This document shows, in pieces, positions 27,025 to 35,670 of a stretch of DNA of 64,000 bases (the stretch's first letter is position 1; each line of letters begins with the position of its first letter). Source of the DNA: JBHGYD01 sp041920415 (GTDB taxonomy: Bacteria; Bacillota; Bacilli; Bacillales; Anoxybacillaceae); NCBI GenBank assembly GCA_041920415.1, contig JBHGYD010000031.1, positions 160,476 through 224,475 of the forward strand, given 5' to 3'. The position numbers were made by a program, and so were the translations under genes. The notes beneath the pieces are model-generated. The model made no database searches and had not been told where the DNA came from. It was given only the letters and a program-made list of their open reading frames with translations.

Positions 27025-28839
27025 ATGGCCGAAAAGAAAACGGCTAAATCATTACCAACGCGTAACGAAATTCCGATTGAAGATACGTGGCGACTCGAAG
27101 ATATTTTCCCAACGGATGAGGCGTGGGAACAAGAGTTTCAAGAAGTGAAAAAGATGATTCCGAAATTGTCTGATTACCAAGGACGATTAGGGGAATCAGC
27201 CGATGTTCTTTACGAAGCGTTGCAATATCAAGATGAAGTGTCGATGCGCCTTGAAAAATTGTATACATATGCGCATATGCGCTATGACCAAGATACAACC
27301 AATGCGTTTTATCAAAGTCTTAACGATCGCGCGACTAGTCTTTATAGTGAAGCATCGAGTGCGATGGCATTTATTGTGCCAGAAATTTTAGCGATCGATG
27401 AAGCAAAGGTAAAATCATTCCTTGAAGAAAAAGAAGAATTAAAGTTATATGAGCATGCGTTAGACGAGATCAATCGGCAACGCCCGCATGTTTTATCAGC
27501 GAAAGAAGAGGCATTGCTTGCCCAAGCGGCGGAAGTGATGGCATCTTCAAGCAATACGTTTGGCATGTTAAATAACGCTGACTTAAAATTCCCAACGATT
27601 ATTGATGAAAATGGCGATGAAGTCGAGATCACGCACGGGCGTTACATTCGTTTCCTTGAAAGTGAGGATCGCCGTGTGCGCCGCGATGCATTTAAAGCGG
27701 TATATGAAACGTATGGAAAGTATAAAAACACGTTTGCGAGCACATTAAGCGGTGCGGTTAAAAAAGATAACTTTTTTGCGCGCGTCCGTAATTACAAGTC
27801 AGCGCGTGAAGCAGCATTAAGCAATAATAACATCCCTGAGAGCGTCTATGACAACCTTGTTGAGACGATTAATAAAAATTTACATTTATTACATCGTTAC
27901 ATTCGTTTGCGTAAAAAGGTGTTAGGCGTCGATGAATTGCATATGTACGATTTGTATACACCGCTTGTCAAAGATGTCAAAATGGAAGTGACATATGAGG
28001 AAGCGAAAGAGTATTTATTGAAAGGATTAGCTCCACTTGGTGAGGATTATGTAAATGTTGTAAAAGAAGGATTAGAAAACCGCTGGGTTGATGTTCGTGA
28101 AAATAAAGGGAAACGAAGCGGTGCTTATTCTTCGGGAGCATATGGCACGAATCCATATATTTTAATGAACTGGCAAGATAATGTGAACAATTTATTTACG
28201 CTTGCTCACGAATTTGGCCACTCTGTTCATAGTTACTATACACGTAAGACACAGCCGTATCCATACGGAAGTTATTCGATTTTTGTCGCTGAAGTCGCAT
28301 CGACATGCAATGAAGCGCTGTTGAACGATTATTTATTAAAAACAATCGATGACGAGAAAAAACGTTTGTACTTACTGAACCATTATTTAGAAGGGTTCCG
28401 CGGCACGGTGTTCCGTCAAACGATGTTTGCGGAATTTGAACATATGATTCATCTAAAAGCACAAGAAGGAGAAGCATTAACCGCGGATAATTTAACATCC
28501 ATTTATTATGAGTTAAATAAAAAGTATTTTGGCAATGACATTGTCATTGACGAAGAAATTGGTTTAGAATGGGCACGTATTCCTCATTTTTATTACAACT
28601 ATTACGTCTATCAATATGCGACAGGATTCAGTGCAGCAACAGCTTTAAGTAAGCAGATTTTAGAAGAAGGAGAGCCGGCCGTGAAACGTTACATCGAATT
28701 TTTAAAAGCCGGAAGCTCCGACTATCCGATTGAGGTATTGAAGAAAGCAGGAGTCGATATGACGGCAGCGCAACCAATTGAAGAAGCTTGTCAAGTATTT
28801 GCGCAAAAATTAGAGGAAATGGAACAACTTTTATCTTAA
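27025..28839 (+). CDS. pepF: Oligoendopeptidase F
   Basis: A 604-residue cytoplasmic M3-family zinc peptidase that degrades oligopeptides, a natural partner of the Opp permease. The zinc motif AHEFGHSVHSYY lies near residue 394, and the third ligand is likely in the EVASTCNEALL segment. The ATG at 27025 is 8 bases from AAAGGAGG; a TTG directly upstream is possible. Confidence 0.95.
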   Translation: MAEKKTAKSLPTRNEIPIEDTWRLEDIFPTDEAWEQEFQEVKKMIPKLSDYQGRLGESADVLYEALQYQDEVSMRLEKLYTYAHMRYDQDTTNAFYQSLNDRATSLYSEASSAMAFIVPEILAIDEAKVKSFLEEKEELKLYEHALDEINRQRPHVLSAKEEALLAQAAEVMASSSNTFGMLNNADLKFPTIIDENGDEVEITHGRYIRFLESEDRRVRRDAFKAVYETYGKYKNTFASTLSGAVKKDNFFARVRNYKSAREAALSNNNIPESVYDNLVETINKNLHLLHRYIRLRKKVLGVDELHMYDLYTPLVKDVKMEVTYEEAKEYLLKGLAPLGEDYVNVVKEGLENRWVDVRENKGKRSGAYSSGAYGTNPYILMNWQDNVNNLFTLAHEFGHSVHSYYTRKTQPYPYGSYSIFVAEVASTCNEALLNDYLLKTIDDEKKRLYLLNHYLEGFRGTVFRQTMFAEFEHMIHLKAQEGEALTADNLTSIYYELNKKYFGNDIVIDEEIGLEWARIPHFYYNYYVYQYATGFSAATALSKQILEEGEPAVKRYIEFLKAGSSDYPIEVLKKAGVDMTAAQPIEEACQVFAQKLEEMEQLLS

Positions 28840-28842
28840 ACG

Positions 28843-28882
28843 GCAAAAACGAATGTGGAAATTACCACATTCGTTTTTGCTT
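28843..28882. terminator. Bidirectional terminator after pepF
   Basis: A 16-bp perfect stem (GCAAAAACGAATGTGG and its complement) has a 6-base loop. Its right arm also encodes the last codons of the leftward small gene. Confidence 0.9.
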
Positions 28883-29053
28883 AAATCCTTTAAAGCGATT
28901 TCGATTGTTCAACGTCCAAAGAGTAAATAAAATAGAAACAAACAAAAGTGGCATGGTGATGAAAAGGGGAGCTAAATGCATTAAACCTAACAAATTCAAA
29001 CAAAATGATAAAATCATCATCATGCTCCAAAAGACAATAGCGAAATGTTTCAC
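28862..29053 (-). CDS. Small two-helix membrane protein
   Basis: A 63-residue protein with two membrane helices (about residues 4-24 and 29-47) and a basic tail ending RFKGFKQKRMW. I chose the GTG at 29053, which has GGAGG 6 bases upstream. The family is not recognised. Its stop codon lies in the loop of the pepF terminator, so the last codons and the terminator share sequence. Confidence 0.6.
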   Translation of the reverse strand: MKHFAIVFWSMMMILSFCLNLLGLMHLAPLFITMPLLFVSILFTLWTLNNRNRFKGFKQKRMW

Positions 29054-29283
29054 GCCATTCCTCCTAATATGTAAGTTGTCGCTCATTTCATTGTATGAAG
29101 ATGAATACTTTGAATATACTCGTTTGCTTAAATTTATGACAAAAATGTGAACAATGACACAAAGTTATTGTCAAAACTCGACATCGTTGATATGATAATT
29201 ACGTGAATGAAATCACAAATAGCCTTATACCCCTTTGTTTGACCGTGAAAAATTTCTCCCATCCCCTTTGTTGTCTTGATGAC
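29054..29283. other. Intergenic stretch without a supported gene
   Basis: About 230 bases lie between the small leftward gene and the yjbH terminator. A 65-codon frame near 29203 has no ribosome-binding site and runs into the terminator, so I do not call it. I see no clear regulatory site. Confidence 0.5.
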
Positions 29284-29320
29284 AAGAAAAAGACTCGGCG
29301 TTTGGCCGAGTCTTTTTCTT
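29284..29320. terminator. Terminator of yjbI-yjbH (bidirectional form)
   Basis: The 16-bp perfect stem AAGAAAAAGACTCGGC and complement has a 5-base loop. It lies just beyond the yjbH stop read leftward. Confidence 0.9.
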
Positions 29321-29325
29321 GTTTA

Positions 29326-30219
29326 TTATTCATTTCGTTCAGGAATGTAGCGCCAGAATGTTCCGTACTTAACCGGGACTTTTTCGACTTTTTGTTTTAA
29401 TTGGAGTTTTTTCATTTCTTTTTCTACTTCATGGATTGCCATATCATAGACAACCGCAATTTCTGTTGTGGCAACAAATTTAAAATGGCTTAAGAATGAT
29501 TCAAGCGGGGGAGGCGGGGTTGGTTCAGGACAAAAGCCAAGCATTTCATGAATTAATTCGACATAAATGCTGTAAGGATAATAGCCAGAAATTTTAATTC
29601 CTTCTTCTTCAATATTTTCGTTAAAAAAGACAAGCGTCGGGATTTCGTGTACATCCATTTCTGATGTAATTTTTAAGTCGCATTGAAATGCTTTTGCTGC
29701 GCTGTTCGAATGAAGATCTTTTACGAATTCAGCGACATCTAGTTCAACGCTTTTCGCGCATTCAATTAACACCGTTACATCGGAAATATTTTGCTTTTCT
29801 AAAAAGAGAAGTTCTTGCAGTTTTCGCAAAAAGCGAATTCCTGCGCGTTTTCCTTGCAGTTCCGCCGCTTTAATGGCGATGGATGCTATATATGGGGTGG
29901 AAATAGGATTTTCAAACCATAAGTTTCCATCACAAGACATACCGAAACGGCTCGCTGTTCGTTCCCAAATGTGAGCGATATTTTCGAATTTTTGCTTTTT
30001 GCGAATGTTTAATGTCGCTAATTTTCCGCTTAATACATATTTAAGAGTGAAAAGCCGCCCATATTCAATAAGTAATTTTTTAATAATCGGTTCGAGTGCC
30101 CAACATTCCGGACAGAGCGGATCGATAAATAAGTAAATTTCTAATGGTTTTTTCTCGCCGTTGCATTGCTGGGAAGTGAACCACTCATTGGTCACTTTCC
30201 CAGCTACCTTCTCATTCAA
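29326..30219 (-). CDS. yjbH: YjbH/SpxH adaptor for Spx degradation
   Basis: A 297-residue DsbA-like protein that presents Spx to ClpXP. A thioredoxin-type CPEC motif sits near residues 35-38 (FIDPLCPECWALEP), followed by a helical insert and the C-terminal thioredoxin strands. I chose the TTG at 30219 because AAGGAG is 7 bases upstream; it overlaps the yjbI stop by 8 bases, so the two genes are coupled. It is slightly longer than the B. subtilis protein. Confidence 0.92.
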   Translation of the reverse strand: MNEKVAGKVTNEWFTSQQCNGEKKPLEIYLFIDPLCPECWALEPIIKKLLIEYGRLFTLKYVLSGKLATLNIRKKQKFENIAHIWERTASRFGMSCDGNLWFENPISTPYIASIAIKAAELQGKRAGIRFLRKLQELLFLEKQNISDVTVLIECAKSVELDVAEFVKDLHSNSAAKAFQCDLKITSEMDVHEIPTLVFFNENIEEEGIKISGYYPYSIYVELIHEMLGFCPEPTPPPPLESFLSHFKFVATTEIAVVYDMAIHEVEKEMKKLQLKQKVEKVPVKYGTFWRYIPERNE

Positions 30220-30625
30220 AAGAATGCTCCTTTCTATCGGGAATGTCTGGGGTGTTGACCATATGATGAGCAGTTAATACAAGACGTTGATAAAATTCGT
30301 CACGTACTTGTCCGGACAGACCGACTTCGTCCATTGCTTCACGCATACAGGATAGCCATGCTTTCGCCCGAGTTGGAGTAATTTCAAATGGCAAATGGCG
30401 AGCTCGTAACATTGGGTGACCGTGTTCTTCTGTATAAAGAGGTGGCCCCCCTAAATATTGTGTTAAAAACTGTTTTTGTTTTCTCGCCGTTTCCGTTAAA
30501 TCATTAGGAAAAATCGGTTTTAAGTCAGGGTGTTGCGCGACACGTTTATAAAAAGCCTCAACGAGCTTTGCAACCATCTCTTCTCCGCCAATCGCCTCAT
30601 AAGGTGTTTGCCATTGTTCTGCCAT
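30212..30625 (-). CDS. yjbI: Truncated haemoglobin (group II)
   Basis: A 137-residue 2-on-2 globin. The proximal histidine is in HPMLRARHLPF and the B10 tyrosine in AFYKRV, with the TrHbII-type KQFLTQYLGGPPLYTEEHGH segment between them. I chose the ATG at 30625, 9 bases after AAGGAG; a longer frame upstream lacks conservation. It is co-transcribed with yjbH, as in B. subtilis. A role in oxygen, NO or redox handling is inferred. Confidence 0.93.
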   Translation of the reverse strand: MAEQWQTPYEAIGGEEMVAKLVEAFYKRVAQHPDLKPIFPNDLTETARKQKQFLTQYLGGPPLYTEEHGHPMLRARHLPFEITPTRAKAWLSCMREAMDEVGLSGQVRDEFYQRLVLTAHHMVNTPDIPDRKEHSFE

Positions 30626-30713
30626 CGTTGATAACTCCTTTGAAACAAATATCATGTACTGCTATTTTAACAACGAAGTCAGGATATCTCAAACAAAGTG
30701 ACTTGGACAGAAA

Positions 30714-30741
30714 GACCCCTCCTTTATAAAAAAAGGGGGGC
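30714..30741 (-). terminator. Terminator of yjbK-yjbJ
   Basis: Read leftward, CCCCCCTTT pairs with AAAGGAGGGG just beyond the yjbJ stop. The hairpin is GC-rich at its base and is followed by TCTTTCTG. Confidence 0.6.
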
Positions 30742-30758
30742 ATATGACAACGATTTTT

Positions 30759-31358
30759 TTATGAATAGTATGTGTCAAGCACTTTTTGAACATACGCTTT
30801 TGTTTCTTGAAACGGAGGAATGCCCCCGTATCGGTCGACATTTCCTGGACCTGCGTTGTAGGCAGCTAAAGCGAGCTCAATATTTCCGTTATAACGGTCT
30901 AACAGTTTTCGTAAATATTTTGTTCCGCCGTCAATATTTTGCGCAGGGTCAAACACATTTTGCACCCCAAGCATTTTCGCCGTACTCGGCATTAATTGCA
31001 TAAGTCCAGCAGCGCCAACACGGCTTCGTGCGTTCGGATTAAAACCAGATTCATGCTGAATCACCGCTTTAATAAGAGATGGATCGACATCGTATTTCTC
31101 GGCGGCTTGGTTAATGATTGTTTCGATTTCTTCTGATGCCGTAGAAGAAACGTTTGTAGAGGATGAAGAAAACGAAACGCTAGACAAAGGCAAAGATGTA
31201 GTTTGACGTTCAGCAAGCGGCTGAGCCATGAATTGTGAAAGGATATCTTTAAATGATAGCCATTCATCTTGTTCGTTATTATTTTGTGAGAGAGAGTTAC
31301 TAGAAAAACTTTGCAATGCTTGAAGCTCCATTAATATCTTTAGTTGCTGAATATTCAT
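30759..31358 (-). CDS. yjbJ: Lytic transglycosylase (SLT domain)
   Basis: A 199-residue protein whose C-terminal part (from about residue 83) is an SLT/lysozyme-like domain. The catalytic Glu is in QHESGFNP, followed by GLMQLMPSTAK and ALAAYNAGPGNVDRYGG, which bind glycan. The first 80 residues are polar and Ser-rich, and no clear signal peptide is visible. The B. subtilis counterpart (CwlQ) cleaves peptidoglycan. The start overlaps the yjbK stop (ATGA). Confidence 0.9.
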   Translation of the reverse strand: MNIQQLKILMELQALQSFSSNSLSQNNNEQDEWLSFKDILSQFMAQPLAERQTTSLPLSSVSFSSSSTNVSSTASEEIETIINQAAEKYDVDPSLIKAVIQHESGFNPNARSRVGAAGLMQLMPSTAKMLGVQNVFDPAQNIDGGTKYLRKLLDRYNGNIELALAAYNAGPGNVDRYGGIPPFQETKAYVQKVLDTYYS

Positions 31359-31945
31359 TCTTTTTCCTCAACTCCATATTTTTTTGCATATAATCGCTTT
31401 ATTTTATTAGCTGTTGGACGAATCGGAATGTTCAATGAAGCAAGCAGTTTTTCAAATACTTGTTTTCCATGGGTGAAATCATTCGTTTCGTACTCGATTT
31501 CGTAATCGTCTGTTTGTAAATAATGGCTATGATCGAAAACGAGAATGCCGCCTTCATAAGGAATTTGTGCGCGATTCGTTGCTAATGTGCCAAAATGTTG
31601 CAACTGCTCAGGGAAAACCCCTATCGTTTCTAATACCCTCTTCATTTCGCCTTTTACCGTTGTCGTTCCGTTCAATAATGATAACGCTTCTTCTTTTGTC
31701 AGCTGCTCATGAGTTTCCAACATTCCTTGTTTTAACGTCTGTTTTAATGTTAACGTATACGTATGATTTTTGACGCGAATGCGCAATGCCGCTCCTTTTT
31801 CTTTTAATGAAAACTGTGGAGTATCAAAATAATGATTTTCTTGATATATAAACTGACGATCTTGAATATGAAAAGCGTGCTTTATTTTCTCAAATTCTTC
31901 TTTTGTAAGTAAGTTTTTAAATTCAATTTCTATTTGTTGTTTCAT
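31355..31945 (-). CDS. yjbK: CYTH-domain protein (YjbK-like)
   Basis: A 196-residue protein with the CYTH signature ExExK (IEIEFKN, residues 5-11), alternating charged strands (ALRIRVK, YTLTLKQ, EYETND) and a C-terminal RPTANKIKRLYAKK segment. The family forms an eight-stranded tunnel that binds triphosphates; inorganic triphosphatase activity is likely but not shown here. It is the first gene of yjbK-yjbJ and divergent from yjbL. Confidence 0.88.
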   Translation of the reverse strand: MKQQIEIEFKNLLTKEEFEKIKHAFHIQDRQFIYQENHYFDTPQFSLKEKGAALRIRVKNHTYTLTLKQTLKQGMLETHEQLTKEEALSLLNGTTTVKGEMKRVLETIGVFPEQLQHFGTLATNRAQIPYEGGILVFDHSHYLQTDDYEIEYETNDFTHGKQVFEKLLASLNIPIRPTANKIKRLYAKKYGVEEKE

Positions 31946-32075
31946 CTTCGTTTTTCCCCTTATGTGTTTCTACCACTATTATGAGATGTTTCGAGTCGAA
32001 TATCAATGCTTTATTATGCATAAGGTGGTTATGGTAAAATAAGAGATGGATTGTTTCAGTGGAAGGAGATTGAAC

Positions 32076-32447
32076 ATGCGAAAAATAACCATCGAAAAAA
32101 CTGAAAAAAACGATCAACAATTATGGCTGATTTCTGATGAACCATCGTTCTCGCTTGAAGGGGCAAAACCGAAACATTATATGTTAGCAGATTCTGATCA
32201 TGTAGCGTTTGTTTATATACTTGAAGTAGATGATGAATTTGCGTATGTTGTCATTCCTCAATCGCTCTGGGGAGAATTGAAAGCGGTATTGAATCATCAA
32301 CTTCGCGTGTTTCTTCAGAGCGGGACAGTACGGTTAGAGCTTACTGGCTTTAAGGAAGAGCTAACATATTTAATTGAAAACATTGAAGGAAATGCGAATT
32401 ATGGTGAAGAAATGGAAAAAGCGGTAAAAGACATTTTCCTTACATAA
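32076..32447 (+). CDS. yjbL: YjbL-like protein (UPF0738)
   Basis: A 123-residue soluble protein that matches the YjbL/UPF0738 family by location and by its LWLISDEPSFSLEGAKP start region. No function is known to me. The ATG at 32076 follows GGAAGGAGAT. It leads the yjbL-relQ-nadK-yjbO series. Confidence 0.8.
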   Translation: MRKITIEKTEKNDQQLWLISDEPSFSLEGAKPKHYMLADSDHVAFVYILEVDDEFAYVVIPQSLWGELKAVLNHQLRVFLQSGTVRLELTGFKEELTYLIENIEGNANYGEEMEKAVKDIFLT

Positions 32448-32464
32448 TGTTTGGTGGTGGTTAT

Positions 32465-33103
32465 ATGGTGACACATTGGGATTTATTTTTAGCTCCTTAC
32501 AAACAGGCAGTAGAGGAGTTAAAAGTAAAGTTAAAAGGAATGCGAACACAGTTTGAAATGCAAGGTGTTCATTCTCCAATTGAGTTTGTGACAGGAAGAG
32601 TCAAACCGATCGCAAGCATTCTTGATAAAGCACAAAAGAAAAATATCCCGCTTGATAAATTGGAAGAGCAAATGCAGGATATTGCCGGATTGCGGATGAT
32701 GTGCCAATTTGTCGATGATATTAAAACGGTTGTAGAGTTGTTGCGGAAGCGAAATGATTTTGAAATTGTAGAAGAGCGGGATTATATTACGCAAAAAAAA
32801 GAGAGCGGCTACCGTTCGTATCATGTTGTGATTCGCTATCCAGTACAAACGATTCACGGTGAGAAAAAAATTTTGGTAGAAATTCAGATTCGAACGCTTG
32901 CGATGAATTTTTGGGCAACGATTGAGCATTCTTTAAACTATAAATATAGCGGCCGCTTTCCAGAAGATATTAAGGTGCGCCTGCAGCGCGCGGCCGAGGC
33001 TGCCTATCTTCTGGATGAGGAAATGTCGAAAATCCGCTTTGAAATTCAGGAAGCGCAAGCCGCGTTTTCCCGAAAACAAGAGGCAAAAGGGGAACAAGTA
33101 TGA
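32465..33103 (+). CDS. relQ: Small alarmone synthetase (RelQ/YjbM)
   Basis: A 212-residue (p)ppGpp synthetase without hydrolase or regulatory domains. Conserved RelA/SpoT synthetase motifs are visible: EFVTGRVKPIASIL, DIAGLRMMCQFV, GYRSYHVVI and EIQIRTLAMNFWATIEH. I chose the ATG at 32465 because the protein then has the usual length; its ribosome-binding site, GGTGGTGG, is weak, which may keep levels low. It overlaps the NAD kinase gene by 4 bases. Confidence 0.94.
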   Translation: MVTHWDLFLAPYKQAVEELKVKLKGMRTQFEMQGVHSPIEFVTGRVKPIASILDKAQKKNIPLDKLEEQMQDIAGLRMMCQFVDDIKTVVELLRKRNDFEIVEERDYITQKKESGYRSYHVVIRYPVQTIHGEKKILVEIQIRTLAMNFWATIEHSLNYKYSGRFPEDIKVRLQRAAEAAYLLDEEMSKIRFEIQEAQAAFSRKQEAKGEQV

Positions 33104-33915
33104 GGGAGAAAAATCGACCGACGAAGTTTGCTATTACTTCAAAAGGGGACGCAACTTCCAATACGTTAATGCAAAAAATGAGAACATATTTATTAGATTT
33201 CGGGCTCGAATACGACGAAGATCAGCCAGATATTGTTATTTCTGTCGGCGGAGATGGGACATTGCTTTATGCGTTTCACCGTTATTGCCGCCGTCTTGAT
33301 AAAACGGCGTTCGTTGGTGTGCACACCGGCCATTTAGGATTTTACGCCGATTGGGTGCCTGATGAAATTGAAAAATTAGTGATTGCCATTGCCAAAACTC
33401 CGTATCAAGTCGTGGAATACCCGCTGTTAGAAGTGATTATTCGCTATATTAATGGCGGCAGAGAAGCAAGATACTTAGCGCTGAATGAATGTACGGTAAA
33501 AAGCGTGAGCGGCACGCTTGTCATGGATGTAGAGATTAAAGGAGATTTGTTTGAAACGTTTCGCGGTGACGGTCTTTGCATTTCGACACCATCAGGAAGT
33601 ACCGCTTATAATAAAGCGTTAGGCGGGGCGATTTTGCATCCGTCGTTAGAAGCGATTCAACTAGCGGAAATGGCATCGATCAACAACCGTGTGTTTCGGA
33701 CGATCGGCTCGCCGCTCATTCTTCCTGCTCACCATACATGCATGCTCAAGCCGGTGAACGATGTCGATTTTCAAATTACGATTGACCATTTATCGTTGCT
33801 TCATAAAGATGTCAAATCGATTCAATGCCGTGTTGCGAGCGAGAAAATTCGCTTTGCCCGTTTCCGGCCATTTCCATTTTGGAAGCGGGTTCGCGATTCA
33901 TTTATTGCCGATTAA
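33100..33915 (+). CDS. nadK: NAD kinase
   Basis: A 271-residue kinase that makes NADP from NAD. It has the GGDGTLLYAFHRY motif near residue 50, the NE-dinucleotide segment (ALNECTVK) and the STPSGSTAYNKALGG loop. The start overlaps the relQ stop (ATGA). Pairing with relQ and a pseudouridine synthase matches B. subtilis yjbM-yjbN-yjbO. Confidence 0.95.
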   Translation: MREKNRPTKFAITSKGDATSNTLMQKMRTYLLDFGLEYDEDQPDIVISVGGDGTLLYAFHRYCRRLDKTAFVGVHTGHLGFYADWVPDEIEKLVIAIAKTPYQVVEYPLLEVIIRYINGGREARYLALNECTVKSVSGTLVMDVEIKGDLFETFRGDGLCISTPSGSTAYNKALGGAILHPSLEAIQLAEMASINNRVFRTIGSPLILPAHHTCMLKPVNDVDFQITIDHLSLLHKDVKSIQCRVASEKIRFARFRPFPFWKRVRDSFIAD

Positions 33916-33939
33916 AGACGAAAAGGAAGGTATGAAACG

Positions 33940-34839
33940 TTGACGCGTTTTACGTTAAACTGGACGATTGCAGAAAAAGATGATGGAAAACTCGTCCGTG
34001 ATTTTTTAAAAGAACAACATATTTCAAAGACGGCACTGACCGATATTAAATTTCACGGCGGAGCGATTTATGTAGACGGGCAATTTGTTACTGTCCGTCA
34101 TCGTCTCCGTCTTGGCGAGAAGCTCGAGGTTCATTTTCCACCCGAAGAGCGAAGTGCAGATATGAAACCAGAGCCTCTTCCATTTGACATTGTCTATGAA
34201 GACGAATATGTGTTAGTAGTGAATAAACCGCCATTTATGTCGACGATCCCGTCAAGAGAACATCCAAGTGGAACGCTTGCGAATGCGTTATTACATTACT
34301 ATGACGAACAGCAGTTGTCGACGACCGTTCATATCGTTACTCGCCTTGATCGCGATACATCGGGGCTTGTGCTTGTCGCCAAACACCGCCACGTTCATCA
34401 CTTACTATCTGAACTGCAAAAGCGCGGCCAAGTAAAACGGCAATATGAAGCGATTTGCCATGGGTGGCTGAAAAAAGACGAGGGTACGATTGATGCCCCG
34501 ATTGCTCGTAAAAGCGATAGCATCATTGAGCGCGAAGTTCGCGAAGATGGTCAGCGAGCGGTAACTCATTTTCGCGTATTGCAACGATTTGATAGTTATA
34601 CGCACGTATCATTGCAGCTTGAAACGGGAAGAACGCACCAAATTCGTGTTCACTTGGCATATCTTGGCCACCCGCTTGTTGGAGATGAGTTGTATGGAGG
34701 CAGACGGGAAGTAATTGCCCGTCAAGCGTTACATAGTAAAGAACTTTCGTTTTTTCATCCTTTTCATCAGCAAATGTATCGGTTTCAATGCCCTCTTCCA
34801 GATGATATGAACAATATAATCAAACGGGTCACTCCTTAA
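33940..34839 (+). CDS. yjbO: RluD-family RNA pseudouridine synthase
   Basis: A 299-residue enzyme of the RluA/RluD family. An S4-like N-terminal region (about residues 10-65) precedes the catalytic domain, whose Asp lies in HIVTRLDRDTSGLVL, followed by the GRTHQIRVHLAYLGHPLVGD motif. I chose the TTG at 33940, 9 bases after AAGGAAGG; an upstream ATG hits a stop after three codons. The exact uridine modified cannot be told from sequence. Confidence 0.9.
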   Translation: MTRFTLNWTIAEKDDGKLVRDFLKEQHISKTALTDIKFHGGAIYVDGQFVTVRHRLRLGEKLEVHFPPEERSADMKPEPLPFDIVYEDEYVLVVNKPPFMSTIPSREHPSGTLANALLHYYDEQQLSTTVHIVTRLDRDTSGLVLVAKHRHVHHLLSELQKRGQVKRQYEAICHGWLKKDEGTIDAPIARKSDSIIEREVREDGQRAVTHFRVLQRFDSYTHVSLQLETGRTHQIRVHLAYLGHPLVGDELYGGRREVIARQALHSKELSFFHPFHQQMYRFQCPLPDDMNNIIKRVTP

Positions 34840-34858
34840 AGTAGGCGTGCCCGTTTTT
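34824..34858 (+). terminator. Terminator of yjbO
   Basis: AAACGGG in the last codons pairs with CCCGTTT, which is followed by TTGTTTAG. The loop is large, so the structure is modest. Confidence 0.55.
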
Positions 34859-34860
34859 GT

Positions 34861-35598
34861 TTAGTCAAACGTTTTAAATTTTTCCGGTATATACGGTAGT
34901 GATGATGGGACGGAAACGGTCTCCATTTCCGGATAGCGTAAGGCCGTTAATTTGCCGCCAAACACGCAGCCGGTATCAATGTTAATCGTTCGGTTCACGA
35001 TGCGTGGTTCTTTTACGGGAGTGTGACCATACACAATCCAAGCGGTTCCTTTGTAATGTTTGGCCCAGTCGCGACGGACAGGTGTGCCGTCAGGGTTTGT
35101 TTCTCCCGTAATATCCCCATAGAGAACGAACGTTTGTACTTTTTTATCATGTTTACCAATATAATCTTGACGAATGCCAGCATGGGCAATAATCAAATTC
35201 CCATCATCCAACTGGGCGTATAACGGGGCATTTTCGTATAGTTTCATAAATTTTTTCTTGATGATCGCTTGTTTGTCTGGAGATAGTGCATGATATTCCG
35301 CTACCGTCGTTTCAAGTCCATGCGCAATTTGAACATTTCTTCCTAGAAAAAAACGATATAACTTATTGCAATGATTTCCTGGCACGTAATAAGCAAGATT
35401 TCGTTCGACAAGCGAATAAACGGTTTCAATCGTTTTTAGAGATTCGGGTCCTCGGTCTGTTAAATCACCGACAAATCCAAGTTTTCGTCCAATAGGGTGA
35501 ATCGGAATCCCATGTTCCCATTCGTATCCAAGTTTCTTTGTCAGAGCGACAAACTCTGCATAACACCCATGAATATCGCCAATGATATCAATTTGCAT
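34861..35598 (-). CDS. prpE: PrpE, bis(5'-nucleosyl)-tetraphosphatase / PPP-type phosphatase
   Basis: A 245-residue calcineurin-like phosphoesterase. The metal motifs are all present: GDIHGC at the start, GDLTDRGP, GNHCNKL and AHAG, with a distal GHTPV. B. subtilis PrpE hydrolyses Ap4A and affects spore germination. I chose the ATG at 35598 (GTAGGTGG upstream); the longer frame would add a hydrophobic stretch not seen in the family. Confidence 0.92.
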   Translation of the reverse strand: MQIDIIGDIHGCYAEFVALTKKLGYEWEHGIPIHPIGRKLGFVGDLTDRGPESLKTIETVYSLVERNLAYYVPGNHCNKLYRFFLGRNVQIAHGLETTVAEYHALSPDKQAIIKKKFMKLYENAPLYAQLDDGNLIIAHAGIRQDYIGKHDKKVQTFVLYGDITGETNPDGTPVRRDWAKHYKGTAWIVYGHTPVKEPRIVNRTINIDTGCVFGGKLTALRYPEMETVSVPSSLPYIPEKFKTFD

Positions 35599-35650
35599 GC
35601 TTCCACCTACTTTTTGTATAGTGTATGAGAAACTGCTAATAAGTAAACAA

Positions 35651-35670
35651 AAAGCCGCGAACATGCGGCT
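35651..35670 (-). terminator. Terminator of the rodA-like gene
   Basis: Read leftward, AGCCGC / GCGGCT with a 6-base loop is followed by TTTTTGTTT, right at the stop codon. Confidence 0.75.

Noticed and set aside
29203..29400. 65-codon + strand frame before yjbH
   Set aside because: It reads through a strong bidirectional terminator and has no start signal.
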